Of a stretch of DNA of 27,056 nucleotides, positions 7,049 through 16,843 are shown in pieces; positions within the stretch are counted from its first letter, which is position 1; every line of letters starts with the position of its first letter. A program made the position numbers and the translations under genes. The stretch comes from Eubacteriales bacterium. GTDB taxonomy: Bacteria > Bacillota > Clostridia > Oscillospirales > CAG-272. The stretch lies in assembly GCA_028709565.1 (NCBI GenBank), contig JAQVWU010000003.1:1-27056 (forward strand), given 5' to 3'. Below the pieces are notes generated by a model that searched no databases, was not told the DNA's origin, and worked only from the letters and a program-made list of their open reading frames with translations.

Positions 7049-8113
7049 ATGCCCGATACAGATTTTGAAAACCGCATAGTCTCTTCCGCCGTATCCGAGG
7101 AAGACCGCGGCACCGACGCGACACTGCGCCCCAAATCGCTTGATGACGATGAATATGTGGGACAGGTCAAGGCAAAGGAAAATCTGCGTGTTTATATAAG
7201 CGCGGCAAAGATGCGCGGAGAATCACTTGACCATGTACTGTTGTACGGGCCTCCCGGACTCGGCAAAACCACGCTGGCGGGCATTATAGCAGCTGAAATG
7301 AACATCAATATCCGCGTAACATCGGGACCTGCCATAGAAAAAGCAGGCGATCTTGCCGCTCTTTTAACCAATTTAGGTGACGGCGATATATTGTTTATTG
7401 ATGAAATCCATAGGCTTCAGCGTTCTGTGGAGGAAATTCTTTATCCCGCGATGGAAGATTATGCGCTGGACATTATCATCGGAAAAGGTCCTTCGGCGCG
7501 CAGCATCCGTATAGATCTGCCTCGTTTTACGTTAATAGGAGCGACCACGCGGGCAGGTCAACTGTCAACGCCGCTGCGCGACCGTTTCGGCGTACTGCTG
7601 AAACTGGAACTTTATACAACTGAAGAATTAACCCGTATAATACAAAGGTCGGCGCGTATTTTAAATATGCAGATAGACGATGACGGCGCGCGGGAAATCG
7701 CATCGCGTTCCCGCGGGACTCCGCGTATAGCGAACCGCCTGCTGCGGCGTATACGCGACTTCGCACAGGTAAAAGGCGACGGAGTTATCAACCGGCAGGT
7801 TTCAGATTACGCGCTGGGACAGCTGGAAATCGATTCGCTCGGTCTGGATAACATTGACCGCCGCATGCTGGAAACCATCATAAAGGTTTACGACGGCGGA
7901 CCTGTGGGACTGGAAACACTGGCGGCAACGGTTGGCGAAGAATCGATTACCCTTGAAGATGTATATGAGCCGTACTTAATGCAGATAGGATACCTGAACC
8001 GAACAACCCGGGGCAGATGCGTAACGCGGCTTGCTTATGAGCATCTCGGCATTGAACCTAAGCCGAATTTGTCGGATGACGGTCAGTTTTCATTGTTTGA
8101 CAATTGTAAATAA
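7049..8113 (+). CDS. ruvB: Holliday junction branch migration helicase RuvB
   Basis: This 354-residue AAA+ ATPase drives branch migration with RuvA. It has Walker A GPPGLGKT at residues 67-74, Walker B ILFIDEIH at 114-121, sensor 1 LIGATTRAG, the arginine finger region LRDRFG, and the C-terminal winged-helix domain ending near EHLGIEP. The frame extends to a TTG at 7025, but ACGGAG at 7037-7042 precedes the ATG at 7049 by six bases, and family N termini fit this start. The C-terminal GQFSLFDN tail is slightly longer than usual. No separate promoter is clear in the 99 nt after ruvA. Confidence 0.97.
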   Translation: MPDTDFENRIVSSAVSEEDRGTDATLRPKSLDDDEYVGQVKAKENLRVYISAAKMRGESLDHVLLYGPPGLGKTTLAGIIAAEMNINIRVTSGPAIEKAGDLAALLTNLGDGDILFIDEIHRLQRSVEEILYPAMEDYALDIIIGKGPSARSIRIDLPRFTLIGATTRAGQLSTPLRDRFGVLLKLELYTTEELTRIIQRSARILNMQIDDDGAREIASRSRGTPRIANRLLRRIRDFAQVKGDGVINRQVSDYALGQLEIDSLGLDNIDRRMLETIIKVYDGGPVGLETLAATVGEESITLEDVYEPYLMQIGYLNRTTRGRCVTRLAYEHLGIEPKPNLSDDGQFSLFDNCK

Positions 8114-8140
8114 ATAACCCGGGGAAACAAAGGAGTCATT

Positions 8141-9010
8141 ATGTGGCATGCGTCGGGCTGGCGCGATTTTGAATTGCTTGACGCTTCGGACGGTGAGCGG
8201 CTTGAGCGTTGGGGAGATTATATATTAATACGACCCGACCCGCAGATAGTGTGGCGCGGATTTCGCGGTCACCCGTTATGGTCAAAGGCCGACGCGGTCT
8301 ATTCGCGCTCATCAAAGGGCGGCGGGGGCTGGAAAACAAAACGTCTTCCCGGCGAATGGAAAATATCATACAATGATCTGTCCTTTATCATACGGCCGAC
8401 CGGTTTTAAACATACGGGGATATTCCCCGAACAAGCCGCCAACTGGGACTGGTTCTCAGCGTTGATAAAAGAGGCAAAACGACCCATTAAGCTGTTAAAT
8501 CTGTTCGCCTATACCGGCGGCGCCACAATAGCCGCGGCAAAAAGCGGGGCTTCGGTATGCCATGTAGACGCCGCCCGGGGTATGGTGGCACAGGCAAAAC
8601 AAAACGCAGCCCTTTCAGGTCTTGCCGAAGCGCCGATACGTTACATTACCGATGACTGTCGAAAATTTGCCGAACGCGAAATAAAACGAAACAGCCGTTA
8701 CGATGCGATTATTATGGACCCGCCGTCATACGGGCGGGGGCCTTCAGGTGAAATCTGGAAGATTGAAGACAATATCAGCGAATTTGTCGCTCTCGCCGCG
8801 CGGCTGCTGACCGATAAACCGTTGTTCTTTCTTATAAATTCATATACCACGGGGCTGTCTCCCTCCGTCATGAGCTACCTGTTGAATCTCTCCCTTGGCC
8901 CCAGGTTCGGCGGTTCGGTCGACGCCGATGAACTGGGACTGCCGGTAAAACAAACAGGTCAATATATACCCTGCGGCGCAGCCGCGCGCTGGGTTCAACA
9001 TTTCACTTAA
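8141..9010 (+). CDS. Class I SAM-dependent methyltransferase, RlmI-like (PF10672 type)
   Basis: This 289-residue protein has an N-terminal small beta domain (YILIRPDPQIVW) and a Rossmann methyltransferase core. Motif I is LNLFAYTGGAT at residues 119-129, the acidic loop is CHVDAARG at 140-147, and motif IV is DPPSYGRG at 193-200. Relatives methylate 23S rRNA, for example E. coli RlmI/RlmK-type enzymes. The exact base target cannot be read from the sequence. The N-terminal PUA domain of RlmI appears to be absent. The ATG at 8141 follows AAAGGAG with good spacing, 27 nt after ruvB, so it is probably cotranscribed with ruvCAB. Confidence 0.85.
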   Translation: MWHASGWRDFELLDASDGERLERWGDYILIRPDPQIVWRGFRGHPLWSKADAVYSRSSKGGGGWKTKRLPGEWKISYNDLSFIIRPTGFKHTGIFPEQAANWDWFSALIKEAKRPIKLLNLFAYTGGATIAAAKSGASVCHVDAARGMVAQAKQNAALSGLAEAPIRYITDDCRKFAEREIKRNSRYDAIIMDPPSYGRGPSGEIWKIEDNISEFVALAARLLTDKPLFFLINSYTTGLSPSVMSYLLNLSLGPRFGGSVDADELGLPVKQTGQYIPCGAAARWVQHFT

Positions 9011-9057
9011 TCATCTGCAATCTTAATATATTAAAATAATCAAGAACCGGTACAAAA

Positions 9058-9909
9058 ATGGCTTTTATAAAAATGGAAAACGTGTCGTTTTCATACGACA
9101 ACGACACATTGCATGATATACCCGTAATAAAGAATATAAACCTGGAGATTGAAAAGGGCTCGTTTGTCGCGATACTCGGTCATAACGGTTCAGGTAAATC
9201 CACACTGGCAAAACTGCTGAATTTCATTTTGACTCCAAACAGCGGTAAAATATATATAAACGGACGGGACATTACCTCACCCGACATTACCGAGAATGAT
9301 GTGTTTGAAATCCGCCGTGATATCGGTATGGTTTTTCAAAACCCGGACAATCAGCTGGTAGCCACAATTATCGAAGAGGATATTGCCTTCGGGCCGGAAA
9401 ATATGGGTGTGGAATCGTCTGAGATACGCCGCCGGGTAGATGATGCGCTGGCTGTTGTAGGAATGAGCAAATACGCGCGCCACTCACCACACCAGCTTTC
9501 GGGAGGTCAGAAGCAGCGTATCGCAATCGCGGGTATTATCGCCATGCTCCCCGAATGCATTATCTTTGATGAATCCACCTCCATGCTTGACCCCTCAGGC
9601 CGGCATGAGGTAATGAATACAATAGAAATGTTAAACAGGGAACGCAATATAACGGTTCTCCACATTACACATATCATGAACGAGGCGGTTCGCGCTGACC
9701 GCGTAATCGTTATCAACGACGGTGAAATATTCCTTGACGGTACGCCGTCGGAAGTATTTTCTAACGTTGCGGAACTCCAAAGTGTAGGTCTGGACGTACC
9801 CCAGGTCACCGAACTCATGTTTGAGATCAGCAAAGACGGTATTGATGTGCCGATAAATATATTAGATGAAAAAAGCTGCGCCGATATCCTTGAAAAGCTT
9901 CTCCGTTAA
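9058..9909 (+). CDS. ecfA1: Energy-coupling factor transporter ATPase EcfA1
   Basis: This 283-residue ABC ATPase is the first of the pair powering shared (group II) ECF vitamin and cofactor importers. Walker A is GHNGSGKS at residues 41-48. The Q-loop is in VFQNPDNQL, the signature is LSGGQKQRIAIAG, and Walker B is IIFDESTSMLDP, the DE(S/A)TSMLDP form typical of EcfA1. The H-loop is ITHIMNEA. Genes for EcfA2 and EcfT follow directly. No S component, which sets the substrate, lies in the window, so the module should serve several unlinked S proteins. The ATG has only a weak ribosome-binding site. Confidence 0.95.
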   Translation: MAFIKMENVSFSYDNDTLHDIPVIKNINLEIEKGSFVAILGHNGSGKSTLAKLLNFILTPNSGKIYINGRDITSPDITENDVFEIRRDIGMVFQNPDNQLVATIIEEDIAFGPENMGVESSEIRRRVDDALAVVGMSKYARHSPHQLSGGQKQRIAIAGIIAMLPECIIFDESTSMLDPSGRHEVMNTIEMLNRERNITVLHITHIMNEAVRADRVIVINDGEIFLDGTPSEVFSNVAELQSVGLDVPQVTELMFEISKDGIDVPINILDEKSCADILEKLLR

Positions 9910-9933
9910 CAATTGCCGAAAAAAACATATAAT
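9906..9933 (+). promoter_or_regulatory. Possible internal promoter before ecfA2
   Basis: TTAACA at 9906-9911 and TATAAT at 9928-9933 are 16 nt apart, in the gap between ecfA1 and ecfA2. The -35 overlaps the ecfA1 stop codon. There is no extended -10, so the support is modest. Confidence 0.3.
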
Positions 9934-9961
9934 AAGATTATAAAAAGAAAATGAAATCATT

Positions 9962-10840
9962 ATGGCATCTATCGAATTAAAAAATGTGTCGTATATATAT
10001 GGGGAGAACACCCCTTTCGAAAAAAAGGCACTTGATAACATAAACGTTCGTTTCGAGAGCGGCCGCATAAGCGGGCTTATCGGGCATACCGGTTCCGGCA
10101 AATCAACCCTTGTTCAACTCCTCAACGGTCTTTTAAAACCCTGCTCGGGCAGCATTTTAATTGACGGACGGGATATTTGGGAATTCCCAAAAAAAATCCG
10201 CGATATCCGCTTTCGTGTAGGACTCGTGTTCCAATATCCGGAATATCAGCTTTTCGAAGAGTCTGTATATAAAGATATCGCGTTTGGTCCCGTTAATATG
10301 GGGCTGGATAAAGACGAAATTGACCGGCGTGTACGCGATGCAATTGTTTTTTGCGGTTTAAGTGACGATTTACTTAAAAAATCCCCGTTTGAGTTATCCG
10401 GCGGACAGAAAAGGCGTGTCGCGATAGCGGGCATAATCGCTATGGAACCGGAAGTTTTAATCCTCGACGAACCCGCGGCGGGATTGGATCCTATGGGTCG
10501 TGAGGAAATACTCGGCGGAGTATGGTCATATCAACGCCGAAACAACAGCACCGTTATTCTGGTCAGTCACAGTATGGAGGATATGGCGCGTTATTCCGAT
10601 AATATTGTAGTGATGAGCGATTCCAGGATATATATGACAGGCGCATGTTCGGAGATATTCAAACATGCCGACAAGCTTGTATCGGTCGGTTTGGATGTGC
10701 CGCAGATAACCCGCCTTATTCATATCTTAATAAAGAGGGGTATTGACATCCGTGACGATATCTTTACGATAGAGGCGGCAAAAGATGAAATAATGAAATT
10801 AATACGCCAAAAGCAAAAGGGAGGGTTTCCGGAGTGTTAA
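9962..10840 (+). CDS. ecfA2: Energy-coupling factor transporter ATPase EcfA2
   Basis: This 292-residue ABC ATPase is the partner of EcfA1. It has Walker A GHTGSGKS, Q-loop VFQYPEYQLFE, signature ELSGGQKRRVAIAG, Walker B VLILDEPAAGLDP and H-loop LVSHSMEDMA. The AAGLDP Walker B and the YPEYQLF Q-loop separate it from EcfA1. Its last seven bases overlap the ecfT start, which indicates coupled translation. The ATG is preceded by an A-rich, weak ribosome-binding site. Confidence 0.95.
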   Translation: MASIELKNVSYIYGENTPFEKKALDNINVRFESGRISGLIGHTGSGKSTLVQLLNGLLKPCSGSILIDGRDIWEFPKKIRDIRFRVGLVFQYPEYQLFEESVYKDIAFGPVNMGLDKDEIDRRVRDAIVFCGLSDDLLKKSPFELSGGQKRRVAIAGIIAMEPEVLILDEPAAGLDPMGREEILGGVWSYQRRNNSTVILVSHSMEDMARYSDNIVVMSDSRIYMTGACSEIFKHADKLVSVGLDVPQITRLIHILIKRGIDIRDDIFTIEAAKDEIMKLIRQKQKGGFPEC

Positions 10841-11655
10841 AAGACATTACCCTGGGTCAATTTTTTCCGGGAGACTCCATTCTTCATAAATTGGATCCGC
10901 GAACGAAAATTATACTGACACTTCTGTATATAACATCGATTTTTTTGGCGACAAGCGTCTCCGGTTATATATATATTATGCTTTATACCGGATTGCTTGT
11001 ATTTATAAGCCGGATTCCCATCAAAATTATAGTCAAGGGGTTGCGCCCGCTGATTGTCATTATTGCATTTACAGCTATTATCAATATATTGTGGACCAAA
11101 GGCGAAGTTTTGATGGTGGATTTTTATTTTATAAACATATATCTTGAAGGCATAATGTACGCGTTATTGATGATAATCAGAATAACCTCCCTGCTTGCGG
11201 GGACCAGTGTTATATTGACATATACCACTTCGCCTATCGCCCTTACCGACGGACTCGAACGCCTGCTTGCCCCGCTGAAAAGTATACACCTACCGGTACA
11301 TGAGTTCGCCATGATGATGACCATCGCGCTGCGCTTCATTCCCACGCTTATCGAGGAAACCGATAAAATCATGAACGCTCAAAAAGCACGCGGCGCCGAT
11401 TTTTCCACCGGCAGTCTCACCAAACGCGCCAAAGCGTTGATTCCGATACTCATACCCTTGTTTATTTCGGCATTTCGGCGCGCCGACGAACTGTCAACGG
11501 CGATGGAATGCCGCTGTTATCGCGGAGGTGACAACAGAACCCGCATGACCGTGCTGCGTATGCGCCCCGCCGATTTTATTACAATCGCCCTTTTAGCGAT
11601 GTCCTGTATTATAACAATACTTTTAAACATCAATTTTCCGATATATAAAATATAG
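10834..11655 (+). CDS. ecfT: Energy-coupling factor transporter transmembrane protein EcfT
   Basis: This 273-residue membrane scaffold links the EcfA pair to S components. The N terminus has the family motif ILHKLDPRTKI, followed by about five to six membrane segments. The two cytoplasmic coupling motifs are present as KARGAD and CRCYRGG. The start is GTG at 10834, inside the ecfA2 stop region, with GGGAGG upstream. It is immediately followed by truA (TAG then ATG). The ecfA1-ecfA2-ecfT-truA order is the classic Firmicutes arrangement. Confidence 0.95.
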   Translation: MLKDITLGQFFPGDSILHKLDPRTKIILTLLYITSIFLATSVSGYIYIMLYTGLLVFISRIPIKIIVKGLRPLIVIIAFTAIINILWTKGEVLMVDFYFINIYLEGIMYALLMIIRITSLLAGTSVILTYTTSPIALTDGLERLLAPLKSIHLPVHEFAMMMTIALRFIPTLIEETDKIMNAQKARGADFSTGSLTKRAKALIPILIPLFISAFRRADELSTAMECRCYRGGDNRTRMTVLRMRPADFITIALLAMSCIITILLNINFPIYKI

Positions 11656-12408
11656 ATGAATATCTTATTAAAACTCAGTTTTCTCGGTACAAATTACAGC
11701 GGTTTTCAGGTCCAAAAAAACGCGTTAACCGTTCAGGAACGGCTGCAGGATGCCGTTGAATCGGTTTTCGGATACCGTTGTCCGTTAACAGGCTGCGGAC
11801 GGACCGACAGCGGCGTCCACGCCAAAGAATTCTACTGTACAATAAATACCGCCTGTGCGCCCAATAATATTTCTGCCGGAATTATACCGGACGCGTTAAA
11901 TCACCATCTGCCCCACGATATATCGATAATAGAAGCCGCCGAGGTAAGCGACAGCTTTCATCCCAGATACGATGTCATCCGCAAAGAATATTTATACCTC
12001 ATATGGAATGAGCGATATCCCAATCCCTTCTTCACCGACCGCGCCTATCACTACGTGAGGCCGCTTGAAGCCGAAAAGATGAATGAATCGGCGGCGCATC
12101 TCATAGGAATACACGATTTCACCGCTTTTATGGCTGCCGGATCATCGGTTACCGATACAATACGGGAAATTTATGACGCACGTGTGACCCGCGAAAACAG
12201 TTTCATAAAAATAATTATTAACGGAAACGGATTTTTATATAACATGATGCGCATCATATCAGGAACTTTAATATATATTTCCGAAGGAAAAATACCGTCA
12301 GACGCCATACCGCGGATTATCGAAGGAAAAAACAGGGTCGCCGCGGGCTTTACCGTACCCGCACACGGATTATATTTAAACAGGGTGGTATATAAAACCG
12401 ATGCCTGA
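11656..12408 (+). CDS. truA: tRNA pseudouridine(38-40) synthase TruA
   Basis: This 250-residue enzyme converts uridines 38-40 of tRNA anticodon arms to pseudouridine. The catalytic Asp51 lies in GCGRTDSGVHAKEF. Other family marks are the N-terminal YSGFQVQ, the central HDFTAFMAAG and the C-terminal GNGFLYNMMRIISG. The ATG abuts the ecfT stop. Its last eight bases overlap the next gene, so the whole set is tightly coupled. Confidence 0.96.
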   Translation: MNILLKLSFLGTNYSGFQVQKNALTVQERLQDAVESVFGYRCPLTGCGRTDSGVHAKEFYCTINTACAPNNISAGIIPDALNHHLPHDISIIEAAEVSDSFHPRYDVIRKEYLYLIWNERYPNPFFTDRAYHYVRPLEAEKMNESAAHLIGIHDFTAFMAAGSSVTDTIREIYDARVTRENSFIKIIINGNGFLYNMMRIISGTLIYISEGKIPSDAIPRIIEGKNRVAAGFTVPAHGLYLNRVVYKTDA

Positions 12409-13708
12409 AAAAGAAAAAAAGACGGCACAGAAAAAAAGCATTCAAAAAAAACATGCAGGAGCCGATTCTTACGCGATAAATCATTACTATATGGACATTT
12501 CGCGGCGTTATAAAACAGCAAAGTTTCTGACTGTTTTTATATTGATTGTATTTGTGCTCGGAATGATGGCTGCCAACCGCGATGACATAACGGTTGAAGG
12601 TTTTCAATATTTAATGCGTTATCTGGATATCGATTCCAATATCTACAGTTATACATCGGATAGTATAAAAATCTCTTACAGCACAGACAAAGAGATCAAT
12701 TTTGATGAGTTCCGCGGTGATTTTGTCATCGCTGACAGTACCGCGGTAAATATATACAGCCTGTCCGGAATGAATATTTTAAGCGAATCCTCTTTCATTT
12801 CAAATCCTGTTATACGGTCCTCCGGTAGGCATCTGCTTGTGTATGATCTCGGCGGCAATTCATATGCTTTATACAATTCCTTTTCCAAACTGTACGGGGA
12901 AACACTGCCTTACCCCATTACCGGAGCCGCAAACAGCGATGACGGATTATACGCGCTGGTTACAAAAACACAGGAGTATCGTTCCGCCGTATATATCTAT
13001 AACCGCAAACACGAATTAATCAGCCGGATTTTGAAAGATAAGCTGGTAATGGATGTATCCATAAAACCGGACGGCAGTTCAATACTTATAGTATCGGCAT
13101 TCAACCTTGACGGTGATTTTCAAACCGAGATTATGACCTGTGACCCCTTCTCCGATTCAGCCGCGGTACTTATTACTCATGAGGATTTAATGCCGCTCAG
13201 GGCGCATTATTACGAGGACGGATTTACCGTTTTATGCGACAACAAATTATTATTTTATACCGACGGGGGTATATTGAAAAACCAATACGGCTATAATGGT
13301 GATATTCCCGCGTATTCGCTTATTACAGATGATCATGCATTTATAGCATTTTCGGAAAATGTAGTCGGTGACGCGCATCGCCTGTTGATTTTCGATTCCA
13401 ACGGCATACAGACAGGCGAACAAACCATAGACGGTCAGATTATTAAATTGCTTTGCGTAGAAAACAATTTGTTTGTATTAACTGCGACCAATATAATAAA
13501 AACCGAGATGAACGGCAGCTCCGCCGAAACATACCCCATAGAAAAAAACAGCATCGACCTTATTGCCGCTGATAATAATACATTGTTCCTGTGTTATCCG
13601 AGTTATGCGGTATCGATTGATATATCATCTGCCTTTTCCAAAGTTCAGACTACAGACGCCGCAACCGAAACTTATAAAACTTCTGAAACCACGGCATTAC
13701 AGCCATAA
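12401..13708 (+). CDS. DUF5711 family membrane-anchored protein
   Basis: This 435-residue protein has a lysine-rich cytoplasmic N terminus (residues 1-39), one membrane segment at about 40-58, and a long extracytoplasmic domain. The domain repeats beta-blade-like units (for example FVIADSTAVNIYSLSG, LYALVTKTQEYRSAVYIYN, RLLIFDSNG), which resembles a WD40-like or propeller fold. It matches the DUF5711 family of Clostridia, whose function is not known. The C-terminal tail is Thr-rich. The ATG lies within the truA 3' end, and cvpA follows 33 nt downstream. A role in envelope sensing or scaffolding is only a guess. Confidence 0.8.
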   Translation: MPEKEKKTAQKKSIQKKHAGADSYAINHYYMDISRRYKTAKFLTVFILIVFVLGMMAANRDDITVEGFQYLMRYLDIDSNIYSYTSDSIKISYSTDKEINFDEFRGDFVIADSTAVNIYSLSGMNILSESSFISNPVIRSSGRHLLVYDLGGNSYALYNSFSKLYGETLPYPITGAANSDDGLYALVTKTQEYRSAVYIYNRKHELISRILKDKLVMDVSIKPDGSSILIVSAFNLDGDFQTEIMTCDPFSDSAAVLITHEDLMPLRAHYYEDGFTVLCDNKLLFYTDGGILKNQYGYNGDIPAYSLITDDHAFIAFSENVVGDAHRLLIFDSNGIQTGEQTIDGQIIKLLCVENNLFVLTATNIIKTEMNGSSAETYPIEKNSIDLIAADNNTLFLCYPSYAVSIDISSAFSKVQTTDAATETYKTSETTALQP

Positions 13709-13741
13709 TTTTCATAATTTCCATAGCAAAGGTGAATCGAT

Positions 13742-14443
13742 ATGGGTATCCTGATAGATTTTATTCTAATAGCTGCGGTTGTGTTAGCGGTCTGGAGCGG
13801 CACCAAACGAGGATTTATACGATCTTTAATGAATATCATCACATTTGTCGCGGCGCTTTTATGCGGATGGTATTTTTACCCCCCGGTAGCCGCGGTTTAC
13901 AACAATAGATTTATGCTTAATAAATTCACCGCCGATGTCTACAATTCAATAAAATATATTATATCATCCGGCATAGAGTCACTGGATATCTCGCGCCTGT
14001 TTGCCGATAAACCGGACGCATTTCTTGATGTAATACAGCGATACAATGCGGATTTTGATATTATTGAGAATTATTATAATAAACAGGTGATTTCCGGTTC
14101 TGAGGATGTCCTTGCTGACATATCAGCCAGAATAGCCGAACCTACCGCAGCGGGAATTTCGGAAATTTTGGCATTCATAACGATATTTTTGGGGGTAGTA
14201 ATATTGCTTAAAATCGTAACTCTGATACTGGATCTGATTTTTAAACTCCCGGTTCTCAACGCCTTTAACCGAATCGCCGGTTTCATTTTAGGTTCGGTTT
14301 GCGGACTCGCGTATGCCTGGATATTAAGTATCGTTATAACCGCCGCCCTTCCTTTCCTTGCGGTTATATTCCCCGCCGTTTTTACACAAACAACTCAAGA
14401 CAACTCATTGATTTTGAACTTTATAAACAATTTAAGAAATTAA
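13742..14443 (+). CDS. CvpA family membrane protein
   Basis: This 233-residue protein starts with IDFILIAAVVLAVWSGTKRGF, the CvpA signature with Gly-Arg/Lys-Gly after the first membrane segment. Further segments lie at about residues 29-45, 141-165 and 180-215. An inserted polar region lies at about 50-135. The family is named after colicin V production, and the biochemical role is unclear. AAAGGTGA precedes the ATG at good spacing. It sits 33 nt after the DUF5711 gene and 27 nt before the Clp gene. Confidence 0.85.
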   Translation: MGILIDFILIAAVVLAVWSGTKRGFIRSLMNIITFVAALLCGWYFYPPVAAVYNNRFMLNKFTADVYNSIKYIISSGIESLDISRLFADKPDAFLDVIQRYNADFDIIENYYNKQVISGSEDVLADISARIAEPTAAGISEILAFITIFLGVVILLKIVTLILDLIFKLPVLNAFNRIAGFILGSVCGLAYAWILSIVITAALPFLAVIFPAVFTQTTQDNSLILNFINNLRN

Positions 14444-14470
14444 TCAATCCCGGAAATACAGGAGATAATA

Positions 14471-16843
14471 ATGGAACTTTGTGCGAGATGTAAAAAACGA
14501 ATCGCAGTCGTTTACATCACCAAAATTGAAAGCAACAAAACCGTAAATGAAGGTATATGTTTAAAATGCGCTAAACAACTGGGCATTAAGCCGGTGGATA
14601 GTTTTATACAAAAGCTTGGATTGTCCGATGAAGACCTTGACAGTATGGATATGGAGATGGAAGGTCTGATTGAATCTTCGGAGGAAAATCCCGACAGCCA
14701 GGCTGACCCTCCTGCGGAGAATACCGAAAACGAAGAAGGTCGGGCACCCGCGGTTGATTTCCGCCGTCTTTTCGGCTCGGCGATGATATCGGGTATTCCC
14801 CCTCAGCAGCAAAAAAACGGGCAGCAGCGTCAGGGGAATAAACCCGGCACAAAAAAGAAGTATCTTGATTTGTATTGTTCCAACCTTACCCAACGCGCGC
14901 TGGACAACAAACTGGATAAAATCGTAGGACGGGAACGGGAACTTCAGCGTATGATTCAGATCCTGTGCCGCCGTCAAAAGAACAATCCCTGTCTGATAGG
15001 GGAACCCGGGGTCGGTAAAACGGCAATTGCCGAAGCCCTCGCTCAAAAGATTGCTGACGGCCGGATCCCTTACAGATTAAGAGACAAAGAGGTTCACGTC
15101 GTTGACCTTACCGCCCTTGTAGCAGGGACACAATTCCGCGGCCAATTTGAAAGCCGTATGAAGGGATTAATCGACGAGGTCAAATCACTCGGCAACATTA
15201 TAATGGTGATTGACGAAGTTCACAGCATAGTCGGCGCAGGCGACGCGGAAGGGTCCATGAACGCCGCCAATATCCTAAAACCTGCCCTGTCCAAGGGGGA
15301 TGTGCAGATAATCGGAGCGACAACCTTAACCGAATATCGCAAATATATAGAAAAAGACTCCGCCCTGGAACGCCGTTTTCAACCGATTATTATAGAAGAG
15401 CCTTCAATAGAAGACACCGTAACCATTTTATGCGGTATAAAAAACTACTACGAATCGTTCCACGGTATAAAAATACCTGACGAAACGCTTAAACACGCGG
15501 TTGTGCTGTCCGAACGATATATAACCGACCGCTTTTTGCCCGATAAAGCCATTGACATGCTGGATGAAGCATCGGCTTATCTGGCCTTAAATTCATCCTG
15601 CATCAACCGTCTGGAATCGTTAAAGGTTTCCCTGGAAGCAACCAAAGCGGAAAAAGCCGCGCTTGAAACAACCGAAGAAACCGATGATTCAAAACTGTCG
15701 GAAAAATACAGAAGGCTGGCTGATCTCAAGGTACGCGAAATAAACGACATGAAATTATTCAATGAGCTCTCGGCCGAACGCGACAAGATTGCGCTGTCTC
15801 ACGCCGATCTGGCTCAGGTTATCGAAATCTGGACCGGCATACCGGCGTCCAATATTACCGAGCACGAGTTTGCCCGGATTGACCAGCTCGATACGCGGTT
15901 AAAACAGCGTATTGTGGGTCAGGACGCGGCAATCGAATCGGTAGTACGCGCCATAAAAAGGAACAGAGCCGGTGTTTCATATAAACGAAAGCCTGTTTCA
16001 TTTATTTTCGCGGGAACAACCGGCGTCGGCAAAACCGAACTTGTAAAAACACTTGCCGCCGATATGTTCAATTCACCCGAATCTTTAATCAGGCTTGACA
16101 TGTCTGAATTTATGGAAAAACACTCCGTGTCCAGAATCATCGGGTCTCCCCCGGGTTATGTCGGGTATGATGAAGCGGGCCAGCTGACCGAAAAAATCAG
16201 ACGCAAGCCATACTCGGTTATACTGTTTGATGAAATTGAAAAAGCTCATCCGGATGTGTTAAACGTGCTGTTGCAAATATTGGACGACGGTCATATTACC
16301 GACGCTCACGGCAAACAGGTTAACTTTGAAAACACCATCATAGTTATGACTACCAATGCCGGTTCGAACCTGAACATGAATACGGCCGGATTCGGCTCAT
16401 CAACCCATACGCAAACCGAGGACCGCACGCAAAAAGCCTTATCGGACTTTCTGCGCCCCGAATTCCTCAACCGCGTAGATGAAATCATCACATTCCGTTC
16501 ACTTGACGAAAAGGATTTTGCCGCCATCGCTCATATTATGCTCAATGACCTGATAAATGTCATGCGGGAAAAGGATATCACCGTGTCATATTCCGATGAG
16601 GCGTCGAATTTTATTGCGCGAAAATCATTCAGCGGTAAATATGGCGCCCGAAACATGCGCCGCTATATACAGACAGAGGTTGAAGATGTCATCGCCAACC
16701 ATATAATATCCAATTACCGCAAAAAAACCAAATCTATCAATATAGGTATCTCCGACGACGGCGAAGCGCTTACCTTTCTTTATGAAAGCGACGCCGATAT
16801 GCCGGTACCCGTAAAAAACGACGATGACCGAGAAATGGTATGA
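14471..16843 (+). CDS. ClpE-like AAA+ unfoldase with N-terminal zinc finger
   Basis: This 790-residue class I Clp/Hsp100 ATPase would unfold substrates for ClpP. The N terminus is a four-Cys zinc finger (Cys4, Cys7, Cys30, Cys33) of ClpE/McsA type instead of the usual Clp N domain. An acidic, then Gln-rich linker (residues about 50-130) follows. AAA1 has Walker A GEPGVGKT (177-184), Walker B VIDEVH (246-251) and Arg finger LERRF (299-303). A short charged helical insert lies at about 380-435. AAA2 has Walker A GTTGVGKT (515-522), Walker B LFDEIEKAH (585-593) and LNRVDE (666-671). AGFG at 639-642 sits where the ClpP-binding xGF loop is expected. Both ATPase sites look intact. The last 20 bases overlap the next gene. 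ClpC is the main alternative, but the zinc finger favours ClpE. Confidence 0.9.
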   Translation: MELCARCKKRIAVVYITKIESNKTVNEGICLKCAKQLGIKPVDSFIQKLGLSDEDLDSMDMEMEGLIESSEENPDSQADPPAENTENEEGRAPAVDFRRLFGSAMISGIPPQQQKNGQQRQGNKPGTKKKYLDLYCSNLTQRALDNKLDKIVGRERELQRMIQILCRRQKNNPCLIGEPGVGKTAIAEALAQKIADGRIPYRLRDKEVHVVDLTALVAGTQFRGQFESRMKGLIDEVKSLGNIIMVIDEVHSIVGAGDAEGSMNAANILKPALSKGDVQIIGATTLTEYRKYIEKDSALERRFQPIIIEEPSIEDTVTILCGIKNYYESFHGIKIPDETLKHAVVLSERYITDRFLPDKAIDMLDEASAYLALNSSCINRLESLKVSLEATKAEKAALETTEETDDSKLSEKYRRLADLKVREINDMKLFNELSAERDKIALSHADLAQVIEIWTGIPASNITEHEFARIDQLDTRLKQRIVGQDAAIESVVRAIKRNRAGVSYKRKPVSFIFAGTTGVGKTELVKTLAADMFNSPESLIRLDMSEFMEKHSVSRIIGSPPGYVGYDEAGQLTEKIRRKPYSVILFDEIEKAHPDVLNVLLQILDDGHITDAHGKQVNFENTIIVMTTNAGSNLNMNTAGFGSSTHTQTEDRTQKALSDFLRPEFLNRVDEIITFRSLDEKDFAAIAHIMLNDLINVMREKDITVSYSDEASNFIARKSFSGKYGARNMRRYIQTEVEDVIANHIISNYRKKTKSINIGISDDGEALTFLYESDADMPVPVKNDDDREMV

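Noticed and set aside
9011..9057. Riboswitch or S-component gene before the ECF module
   Set aside because: The gap is only 47 nt with no structured leader, and no small S-type membrane protein is encoded nearby.
14561..15046. Minus-strand open frame inside the Clp gene
   Set aside because: It mirrors the AAA1 and linker codons of the Clp gene and has no domain or ribosome-binding signal.
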